Of a stretch of DNA of 64,000 nucleotides, positions 50,255 through 57,857 are shown in pieces. Position 1 is the stretch's first letter. Each line of letters begins with the position of its first letter. The position numbers were made by a program, and so were the translations under genes. Below the pieces are notes generated by a model. It searched no databases. It was not told the origin of the DNA and saw nothing but the letters and a program-made list of their open reading frames with translations. The stretch comes from Blastochloris viridis (GTDB lineage: Bacteria > Pseudomonadota > Alphaproteobacteria > Rhizobiales > Xanthobacteraceae), in the NCBI RefSeq assembly GCF_001402875.1, contig NZ_CP012946.1, positions 3,016,001-3,080,000 on the forward strand. The letters are read 5' to 3'.

Positions 50255-51670
50255 CTACCTCAGGAAGACGACCGAAATCGCCACCAGCACCGGCATCAGC
50301 ACCGCCATTGACCACAGCATGTAGCCGAAAAAGCTCGGCATCCGAATGCCGTTGTGCCGGGCGATGGCGTAGACCATGAAGTTCGGCGCGTTGCCGATAT
50401 AGGTCAGCGCACCCATGTAGACCGCGCCGAGCGAGATCGCCGCCAGCGTGCCGGCCAGCGGACCCATCAGCGTGGGCGGATCGCCGCCCGCGAGCTCGAA
50501 GAACACGAGGTAGGTCGGTGCGTTGTCGAGGAAAGCCGACAAAAGCCCGGTCGCCCAGAAATAGATCATGTTGTCGGGGCTGCCGTCCGCCTTGGTGACG
50601 AGATTGATCAGCGGTGCGAAGATGCCGTCCTCGCCGGCGCGCAGCAGCGCGATCACCGGCACGATGCAGATGAAAATCACCGCGAACAGCTTGGCGACCT
50701 CCTTGATCGGCTCCCATTCGAAGCCGTTGCCCTCGCGCACCTCCCTGGCGGTCAGTTTGAGCGAGGCCAGCGCCAGCAGCACCAGACAGACGTCGCGCAC
50801 CAAGTTCTGCAGTTCGAGCACGCCGCCCGGGAACGGGATTTCGATGCCGGGCTTCCACATCGCCGACATCAGGATGGCGGCGATGACGCCGGCGAGCAGG
50901 ATGATGTTGACGAGACCGGACACATCGACATGGGCGGTCGGCGCCTTGGGCGGCGGCGCCCAATTGTGCTCACGGCGGTAGAAATAGCTGTCGAGCACGT
51001 AAAAGATCGCGATCACCGCGCAATAGGCGAACAGGGTTTCGTGCAGAAGGTTGGTGGTGGTCCAGAAGAAGTCGATGCCACGCAGGAAGCCGACGAACAG
51101 CGGCGGGTCGCCGAGCGGCGTGAGCGCGCCGCCGATGTTCGACACCAGAAGGATGAAGAACACCACGACGTGAACGTTGTGCGGCCGGCCCTGGTTGGCG
51201 CGCAGGATCGGCCGAATCAGGATCATCGAGGCGCCGGTGGTGCCGACGATGCTCGCCATCACTGTGCCGATGGTGAGGATGGCGACATTGGTAGCCGGCG
51301 TGCCAGGCAACTCGCCTTTCACCAGAATGCCGCCGGCGATAGTGAACAGCGCGAACAACAGGATGATGAACGACACGTATTCGTGCAGCACCACCGTCAG
51401 CACCGCTTCGAGCGCGACGTTCGCGCCGAACACCAGCGCCATCGGTAGGATGGCGAGCAACGCCCAGCCGGCGGCGATCTTGCCGTAATGGTGCTCCCAG
51501 ATGTGCGGGAACAGCAGCGGGCCGGTGGCGATCGACAGCAGAATGCCGGCGAACGGCAGCGCCCACCAGATCGACAGCTGCGTGCCATCCAGCGCCGCTG
51601 CGGCGAAGGCCGGCTCGGCGAAACAGAGGCTGCCGAGCACGGCGATGGCGATAGCGGCGAGAATAGGCAT
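50255..51670 (-). CDS. NhaD-like sodium/proton antiporter
   Basis: 471 residues. N-terminal hydrophobic signal-like helix ending in EPAFAAAAL, then about 12 membrane segments. GTTGASMILIRPILRAN, SNIGGALTPLGDPPLFVGFLRGIDFFW and LDNAPTYLVFFELAGGDPP are typical of the sodium:proton antiporters of the NhaD/UIT type (bacterial citrate-transporter-like group). Probably exchanges sodium for protons. It precedes the other ArsB/NhaD-type gene by 77 bp with a hairpin between. Confidence 0.88.
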   Translation of the reverse strand: MPILAAIAIAVLGSLCFAEPAFAAAALDGTQLSIWWALPFAGILLSIATGPLLFPHIWEHHYGKIAAGWALLAILPMALVFGANVALEAVLTVVLHEYVSFIILLFALFTIAGGILVKGELPGTPATNVAILTIGTVMASIVGTTGASMILIRPILRANQGRPHNVHVVVFFILLVSNIGGALTPLGDPPLFVGFLRGIDFFWTTTNLLHETLFAYCAVIAIFYVLDSYFYRREHNWAPPPKAPTAHVDVSGLVNIILLAGVIAAILMSAMWKPGIEIPFPGGVLELQNLVRDVCLVLLALASLKLTAREVREGNGFEWEPIKEVAKLFAVIFICIVPVIALLRAGEDGIFAPLINLVTKADGSPDNMIYFWATGLLSAFLDNAPTYLVFFELAGGDPPTLMGPLAGTLAAISLGAVYMGALTYIGNAPNFMVYAIARHNGIRMPSFFGYMLWSMAVLMPVLVAISVVFLR

Positions 51671-51738
51671 TGAGATCTCCGGAGGGTTAAATCCGCTGTC
51701 TCGTCATTTTCAGGGACGATACGGTACGCACAAACAGG

Positions 51739-52043
51739 TTGATGCCAGGGTCCCTGGGTCCCCTTCCCTCGCGCGGCCTTGCCGCGCACGCCGGGGGCGA
51801 CCGCGGCGCGGTTGATGGCGAGCGGGTGAGCCGACCGCTCTCCAGAATGCGCGGGAACCGCGCCTGTCGTTCACGGCGACCGCCGTCAGGCGGTCGGGAC
51901 GGGAACCCAGGGACCATGGCATCAAAGGAAAACACGATAGCGGCAAACCGCCCGCAGCTTGAAAGGCAGGCATCGCTCTGAAGCGCGGTGGTTGCTGGAT
52001 CCCCTTTCCTCGCGCGGCTGACGCCGCGCTCGCCGGGGACGAC
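51739..52043. repeat. Large inverted-repeat intergenic element
   Basis: In the 413-bp gap before polA, TTGATGCCAGGGTCCCTGGG (51739 on) is matched in reverse complement at 51905-51925 with few mismatches, enclosing about 140 bp with inner palindromes (GCGCGGCCTTGCCGCGC; CGACCGCCGTCAGGCGGTCG). A related block, CCTTTCCTCGCGCGG plus CCGCGCTCGCCGGGG, recurs at 52002-52037, repeating 51763-51798. It resembles a small non-coding mobile or REP-composite element. No gene is visible in it. Confidence 0.6.
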
Positions 52044-52083
52044 AGGTGGCGGTACGCTCCACCTTCCACCAAGCAGGCCCCGA

Positions 52084-55000
52084 TCAATGCGCCTCGTCCC
52101 AATTGGCGGCGGCACGCGCGTCGACCTGCAGCGGCACCTTCAACGCCACCGCCGGCAAGGCGGCGTCGATCATCAGCTTGCGCACGATCGGCACCATGGT
52201 GTCGACCTCGTCGCCGGGCACTTCGAACACCAGTTCGTCGTGGACCTGCAGCAGCATCCTCGCCGACAGCTTCGCCTGTTCCAGCGCCGGCTCGATACGC
52301 ACCATCGCCCGGCGGATGATGTCGGCGGCCGAGCCCTGCAGCGGCGCGTTGATGGCGGCACGTTCGTTGAACGCCCGCACCGAGGCGTTCGATGCCTTGA
52401 TGTCGGGGTAATGCGCGCGGCGGCCGAACAGCGTGGTGACGTAGCCGTGGGTGCGGCAGAACGCCTTGGTCGCCTCCATGTAGTCGCGGATGCCGGGAAA
52501 GCGCTCGAAATACTTGCGGATATAGGCGCCGGCCTCCTCGCGGCCGATGCCGAGCTGATTGGCCAGGCCGAACGCCGAGATGCCGTAGATGATGCCGAAA
52601 TTGATCGCCTTCGCCCGCCGGCGTACCTCGGGAGGCATGCCGGCCACCGGCACGCCGAACATCTCCGACGCCGTCAGGGCGTGGATGTCGATGCCGTCGG
52701 CAAATGCCTGGATCAGCTGCGGGATGTCGGCGACGTGGGCGAGCAGCCGGAGCTCGATCTGCGAATAGTCGGCCGACACCAGCTTGCAGCCCTCCGCAGC
52801 GACGAACGCCTTACGGATCTTGCGGCCGTCCTCGGTGCGCACCGGGATATTCTGCAGGTTCGGCTCGGACGATGACAGCCGGCCGGTGGTGGTGGCGGCC
52901 AGCGCGAACGAGGTGTGGACGCGGCCGGTGGCCGGATTGACGAACGAGGGCAGCGCGTCAGTGTAGGTCGATTTCAGCTTGGTGAGCTGGCGCCAGTCGA
53001 GAATGCGCGCCGGCAGATCGAAGCCCTGCTCGGCGAGGTCGTCGAGGATGGTGGCTTTGGTCGACCACGCTCCGGTCGGGGTCTTCGAGGCGCCGGGCAG
53101 CCCCATCTTGCCGAACAGGATGTCGCCGATCTGCTTGGGCGAGCCGATATTGAAGCTCTCGCCGGCGAGCCGGTGGATCTCGGCCTCCAGCGCCGCCGCC
53201 TTGTGGGCGAACTCGCCGGACAGGCGCGCCAGCACCTGGCGGTCAATGGCGATGCCACGCGCCTCCATCTGCGCCAGCACCGGCAGCAGCGGCCGCTCCA
53301 GCCGTGCATAGACGCTCGCCATGCCCTCGGCGATGAGGCGCGGCTCCAGCACCCGCCACAGCCGCAGCGCCACGTCGGCCTCGCCGGCCGCATAGGCCTT
53401 GGCGTCGTCGATGGCAACGCGCACCATCGGCAGCGCCGCCTTGCCGGAGCCGGTGATGTCCTGGCGGCTCTTCGGCTCAACGCCGAGCCAGTGGCGCGCC
53501 AGCGCGGGAAGGTCGTGCGAGGCGCGGCCGGCGTCGAGCACGTAGGACGCCGTCATGACGTCGTCGAGCGCGGTGCAATCGAGGCCAACGCGGCCGAGCA
53601 CCACGCTGAGGCCCTTGATGTCGTGGCCGATCTTGCGAATCGATTGGTCGGTCATGATCAGGCGGAGGCGTTCCACCACCTCGGCCGCAGCAAGCTGGCC
53701 GGCGACGCGGCCGTCGCCGAACAGGCCCTCGCCGCTAACGTGCCCTAGGGGGATGTAACAGGCCTGACCCGGCTCCACCGCCAGCGCCAGCCCGACCAGT
53801 TCCGCCCGCATCGGGTCGTGGCCGCTCAGCGCCGCCGCCAGCGCCACCGTGCCGAGGTCAATGATGCGGGCGATCCAGCCGTCGAGAGCGGCGAGGTCCG
53901 CCACCGTCTCGCAACGGGATGGCTCGAACGGCACCGCCTTGATGGCGGCGGCGCGCGCCGTGGCCAGCGCCGCCGGCGTCAGCTCGCGCGGCTGGGCTGG
54001 CCGGGCGGCCGGCTTTGCCGTCGCAATCGCGCTGCCCGCGCTCGCCGTCACCTCGCCGCGCTCGTCCGCCGCTTCGGGCCCGGCGCCGATCAGCGCCAAC
54101 AGGCGGTCGGAGGTCTCCCCGCCCGGCGCAAGGTCGGGGTCGGGGTCGACCAAAGCCGGATCGACCTCGTAGATCTCGCCGGCGCGCTTGGTCAGTGCGG
54201 TCAGATCGAGCGCCTTGAGAAAGCCGATCAGCGGCCGCGGCTCCGGCGCAACCAATGTCAGGCGCTCGATCGGCACCGGCAGCGGCGCGTGGACGTCGAG
54301 CGTCACCAGCCTCTTGGAAATACGGATCCTCTCGACGATCTCGGGGTCGGTCAGCGTCGCCCGCCGCTTGGGCTGCTTGATCTCGTGAGCGCGGGCCAGC
54401 AGCGTTTCGAGGTCGCCGTATTCGGCGATCAGCTGGGCCGCGGTCTTGATGCCGATGCCGGGCGCGCCGGGCACGTTGTCGGTGGCATCGCCGGCCAGCG
54501 CCTGCACGTCCGCGATCTTCTCGGGCGGCGTGCCCTCCCAGCGCTCGGTGACCTCGGCGGCGTGGAGCAGGCGCTCGGGGCGGTAGCCCGGCTTGCCCTT
54601 GAGCCCGGATTCGGGATCGTAGAAGGCGACCAGCCCGTCGACGAGCTGCATCAGATCCTTGTCGGAGGACACGATCAGCACCTTGGCGCCGGCCGCGGCG
54701 GCCTCCCGCGCGTAGGATGCGATCAGGTCGTCGGCCTCGAAGCCCTCCAGCTCGATCGGCTCCAGCCCGAACGCGGCGACCGCTTTGCGCATCAACGGAA
54801 ACTGCGGCACCAGCTCGGCCGGCGGGTCAGGGCGGTGAGCCTTGTAGGCGGGATAGATTTCCTTTCGGAAGGACTTCTCCGACTTGTCGAAAATGATGGC
54901 GAGATGGCTCGGCTTGATGCCGAGCGCACCGTCCTTCACGAACTGAAAGATCTTGGTGCAGAACAGCCGCACCGCCCCGGTCGGCAGCCCATCGGACCGC

Positions 55001-55113
55001 GTGTTGTACTTGCGGTCCTGGTTCATCGACTGGAAATAGGCGCGAAATACGAACGAAGACCCGTCGACCAAAAAGAGATGGTCGCCGGGCTTCAGGGCGG
55101 AGGCATCAAGCAT
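52084..55113 (-). CDS. polA: DNA polymerase I
   Basis: 1009 residues. Residues 1-300 are the 5'-nuclease domain (LFLVDGSSFVFRAYF, GFEADDLIASYAREA, VSSDKDLMQLVD, GDATDNVPGAPGIG). About 400-600 is the 3'-5' exonuclease-like domain, whose catalytic acids are missing (LAAALSG for D-T-E, GHDIKGL for the K-Y-D region, YAAGE for YxxxD). The polymerase domain is intact: motif A SADYSQIELRLLAH, motif B RRRAKAINFGIIYG, motif C LQVHDELVFE. Fills gaps and removes RNA primers. ATG 55113; the preceding TTG is not needed. Confidence 0.95.
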   Translation of the reverse strand: MLDASALKPGDHLFLVDGSSFVFRAYFQSMNQDRKYNTRSDGLPTGAVRLFCTKIFQFVKDGALGIKPSHLAIIFDKSEKSFRKEIYPAYKAHRPDPPAELVPQFPLMRKAVAAFGLEPIELEGFEADDLIASYAREAAAAGAKVLIVSSDKDLMQLVDGLVAFYDPESGLKGKPGYRPERLLHAAEVTERWEGTPPEKIADVQALAGDATDNVPGAPGIGIKTAAQLIAEYGDLETLLARAHEIKQPKRRATLTDPEIVERIRISKRLVTLDVHAPLPVPIERLTLVAPEPRPLIGFLKALDLTALTKRAGEIYEVDPALVDPDPDLAPGGETSDRLLALIGAGPEAADERGEVTASAGSAIATAKPAARPAQPRELTPAALATARAAAIKAVPFEPSRCETVADLAALDGWIARIIDLGTVALAAALSGHDPMRAELVGLALAVEPGQACYIPLGHVSGEGLFGDGRVAGQLAAAEVVERLRLIMTDQSIRKIGHDIKGLSVVLGRVGLDCTALDDVMTASYVLDAGRASHDLPALARHWLGVEPKSRQDITGSGKAALPMVRVAIDDAKAYAAGEADVALRLWRVLEPRLIAEGMASVYARLERPLLPVLAQMEARGIAIDRQVLARLSGEFAHKAAALEAEIHRLAGESFNIGSPKQIGDILFGKMGLPGASKTPTGAWSTKATILDDLAEQGFDLPARILDWRQLTKLKSTYTDALPSFVNPATGRVHTSFALAATTTGRLSSSEPNLQNIPVRTEDGRKIRKAFVAAEGCKLVSADYSQIELRLLAHVADIPQLIQAFADGIDIHALTASEMFGVPVAGMPPEVRRRAKAINFGIIYGISAFGLANQLGIGREEAGAYIRKYFERFPGIRDYMEATKAFCRTHGYVTTLFGRRAHYPDIKASNASVRAFNERAAINAPLQGSAADIIRRAMVRIEPALEQAKLSARMLLQVHDELVFEVPGDEVDTMVPIVRKLMIDAALPAVALKVPLQVDARAAANWDEAH

Positions 55114-55200
55114 CAAACGTTCCGGATCTTGGTTTCGGTCCGGATCATAGACCCTGAGGCGCTCCTGGCCAGTCCCGCCGGGCGACCGCCAGGTTCAGGC

Positions 55201-56271
55201 TCACTCCGCCGGCTGGATTGCCGGCCGGCCGGGCACCAGCTTGAACGCCTCCGGCCGCACGAACAGATAGCGCGCCGGGGTGTTCTTCACCGCAAGGTGC
55301 ATCAGCAGCGGCCCGGCCACCGCGATCAGCGTCACCACCACCGACAGCAGGCCGGCATCGTCGATAACGCCGAGCTTGATCAGCGCAACGCGGCTGCTCG
55401 CCATGAACAGGAAGAAGGCGAGGTAGATGACGAGGGTGTTGCGGCCGCAATAACGCAGCGGAATGAACAGGTCGCGCCCCGCCATCAGCGCCGCGGCCGC
55501 CACCACCGCCGCCGCCCCGGCCAGCCCCAGCGCCAGCGACACCAGCGGCAGCGTCGAAACGCCGAGTGCGACGGCGGCGCCGTTCACCGCCGCCCACAGC
55601 GCAAGGCCGGCCAGCGCCCGCCGGACGTGACCCTGGACCCAGGCCGCCAGCGCGAACACGGTGCCGCAGGCGTAGTAGCCGACCAGGAAATAGACCACGC
55701 GAGCGCAGAACTGGTCGACCACGAAGAGGCCGGTATCGATGTGGGCGATCTCCAGCGCGGCGGCGACGCCCAGCACCAGCGGCATCGGCACCCGCCGGGT
55801 GAGGCGGGCGACGATGAAAAAGATCGGCAGCATATGGATGAACCACAAGGTGCCGAACGGCTCGACGAAGGCCATTGCCAGCGCCAGCGGCAGTTCGGCC
55901 AGCGAGGCGCCGCCGAACAGCAGGCCCTTCACCAGGAAAATGATTCCGCTCCACAGCACCAGGAAATAGGCGAAGTGGAGCACCTTGCGGTCGAGATAGG
56001 TCCGCAAATCGCGGTCGATCACCCGGCCGACGAACAGGCCCGACAGCAGAAAGAAGTCCGGGATGCGAAACGGCGCCATGAACTCGACGACCGGGTGCAT
56101 CCAGCCCTCACGGCCAAGCGCAGCCTCGACGCCGAAGGTCGAATGCATCAGCACCACGAACACGATGCAAAAGCCCTTGGCGTAGTCGACCCAATCGACC
56201 CGGCCGCCGTGCCCCGCCGCCGCGCCCGCGTGTCGCCCTTCCGCCGTTGCCATCTGTGGTGTCGCCTGCAT
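55201..56271 (-). CDS. Membrane acyltransferase (acyltransferase-3 family)
   Basis: About 356 residues and ten membrane helices. RVDWVDYAKGFCIVFVVLMHS is the family's N-terminal motif, where the His of VVLMHS-like blocks is catalytic; FRIPDFFLLSGLFVGR and FGTLWFIHMLPIFFIV follow. Such proteins move acyl groups (acetyl, succinyl) onto sugars of LPS, exopolysaccharide or periplasmic glucans. ATG 56271 (MQATPQMATAEG) chosen; ATG 56253 is possible. It is next to polA but unrelated in function; ugd is divergent. Confidence 0.85.
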   Translation of the reverse strand: MQATPQMATAEGRHAGAAAGHGGRVDWVDYAKGFCIVFVVLMHSTFGVEAALGREGWMHPVVEFMAPFRIPDFFLLSGLFVGRVIDRDLRTYLDRKVLHFAYFLVLWSGIIFLVKGLLFGGASLAELPLALAMAFVEPFGTLWFIHMLPIFFIVARLTRRVPMPLVLGVAAALEIAHIDTGLFVVDQFCARVVYFLVGYYACGTVFALAAWVQGHVRRALAGLALWAAVNGAAVALGVSTLPLVSLALGLAGAAAVVAAAALMAGRDLFIPLRYCGRNTLVIYLAFFLFMASSRVALIKLGVIDDAGLLSVVVTLIAVAGPLLMHLAVKNTPARYLFVRPEAFKLVPGRPAIQPAE

Positions 56272-56406
56272 CAACCCGTCCGGATTGGAACATCGGCCTT
56301 CGACCGGCCAAATCCATGTGGCAAAATGCATATGCCGTGCCGAAGGGCTGCGATGCCGATCGGCCGGTGCTGCGGCAAACGGCCGGCGGCGCTCCCGGCG
56401 AGCGAA

Positions 56407-56442
56407 ATACGAAACTCCAGCCTGATCGGCCGGGTTTCGTAT
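56407..56442. repeat. Inverted-repeat copy of the dispersed GATCGGCC element
   Basis: ATACGAAAC (56407-56415) pairs with GTTTCGTAT (56434-56442); between them lies CCAGCCTGATCGGCCGGGT, the core shared with 14119, 35572 and 41520. Located in the gap between the acyltransferase and ugd. Downstream, near 56490, GAAAATGCTCT matches the end of the rhizobial palindrome seen at 35680. Confidence 0.6.
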
Positions 56443-56546
56443 GAGTTGTCGGGTGTTCCTTCCGCAAATCCGGTTCCCCCTCCCGGCGAAAATGCTCTAG
56501 AAAGCCGCCGGTGCCGCGGGGGCGGCCTGGGGTTCGGAAGGGTTTC

Positions 56547-57851
56547 ATGCGCGTTGCGATGATCGGAACGGGCTATGTCGGGCTGGTGTCCGGCGCCTGC
56601 TTCGCCGATTTCGGTCACCAAGTTGTGTGCGTCGACAAGGACGCCGACAAGATTGCCGCGCTGGAGCGCGGCGAGATGCCGATCTTCGAGCCGGGGCTCG
56701 ACGACCTGGTGGCGAACAACGTCAAGGCCGGCCGGCTGACCTTCGCCACCGGCCTCGCCGGCCCGGTGAAGGACGCCGACGCGGTGTTCATCGCGGTCGG
56801 CACGCCGTCCCGCCGCGGCGACGGCCATGCCGACCTGTCCTACGTCTACGCTGCCAGCCGCGAGATCGCCGAGAACCTCGCCGGCTATACCGTGGTGGTC
56901 ACCAAATCGACCGTACCGGTCGGCACCGGCGACGAGGTCGAGCGCATCATCCGTGAAACCCGGCCGACGGCCGATTTTGCCGTGGTGTCGAACCCGGAAT
57001 TCCTGCGCGAGGGGGCGGCAATCTCCGACTTCAAGCGGCCGGACCGCATCGTGGTCGGCACCGAGGACACCCGCGCCCGCGAGGTGATGGCCGAGCTCTA
57101 CCGCCCGCTCTACCTCAACGCCGCGCCGATGCTCTACACCGCCCGCCGCACCTCCGAACTGATCAAGTACGCCGCCAACGCCTTCCTGGCGATGAAGATC
57201 ACCTTCATCAACGAGATCGCCGACCTGTGCGAGCAGGTCGGCGGCAATGTGCAGGAGGTGGCGCGCGGCATCGGCCTCGACAACCGCATCGGCTCGAAAT
57301 TCCTGCACGCCGGGCCGGGCTATGGCGGCTCGTGCTTCCCCAAGGACACCCAGGCGCTGGTGAAGACGGCGCAGGACGCCGGCGTGCCGCTGCGCATCGT
57401 CGAGACGGTGGTGGCGGTCAACGATACCCGCAAGCGCGCCATGGCCCGCAAGGTGATCGCGGCGCTGGCCGGCGCGCCGCGCGGCAAGACCGCCGCGGTG
57501 CTCGGCCTCACCTTCAAGCCCAACACCGACGACATGCGCGATTCGCCGGCGCTGGCCATTGTCACCGCTCTGGAGGACGCCGGCGTCACGGTGCGGGCGT
57601 TCGACCCCGAGGGCATGCCGCACGCCCGCACCATGATGCCCAACGTCACCTATTGCGGGGGGCCCTATCAGGCCGCCGAGGGCGCCGACGTCCTGGTGAT
57701 CGTCACCGAGTGGGATGCCTTCCGCGCCCTCGACTTCGCCCGGCTGAAAAGCGTGATGACCCAGCCGGCGCTGGTGGACCTTCGCAACATCTACCGGCCC
57801 GACGACGTCGCCAAAGCCGGCTTCAGCTACACCGGCGTCGGCCGCGGCTGA
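56547..57851 (+). CDS. UDP-glucose 6-dehydrogenase
   Basis: 434 residues. GTGYVGLVSGACFADFG (NAD-binding), VVTKSTVPVGT, NPEFLREG, the catalytic-loop KYAANAFLAMKITFINEIADLCE and GYGGSCFPKDTQAL with the catalytic Cys, then LGLTFKPNTDDMRDSPA. It oxidises UDP-glucose to UDP-glucuronate for exopolysaccharide or LPS. RBS GGAAGGG before ATG 56547. It is followed by hrpB after 6 bp. Confidence 0.96.
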   Translation: MRVAMIGTGYVGLVSGACFADFGHQVVCVDKDADKIAALERGEMPIFEPGLDDLVANNVKAGRLTFATGLAGPVKDADAVFIAVGTPSRRGDGHADLSYVYAASREIAENLAGYTVVVTKSTVPVGTGDEVERIIRETRPTADFAVVSNPEFLREGAAISDFKRPDRIVVGTEDTRAREVMAELYRPLYLNAAPMLYTARRTSELIKYAANAFLAMKITFINEIADLCEQVGGNVQEVARGIGLDNRIGSKFLHAGPGYGGSCFPKDTQALVKTAQDAGVPLRIVETVVAVNDTRKRAMARKVIAALAGAPRGKTAAVLGLTFKPNTDDMRDSPALAIVTALEDAGVTVRAFDPEGMPHARTMMPNVTYCGGPYQAAEGADVLVIVTEWDAFRALDFARLKSVMTQPALVDLRNIYRPDDVAKAGFSYTGVGRG

Positions 57852-57857
57852 GGCACC

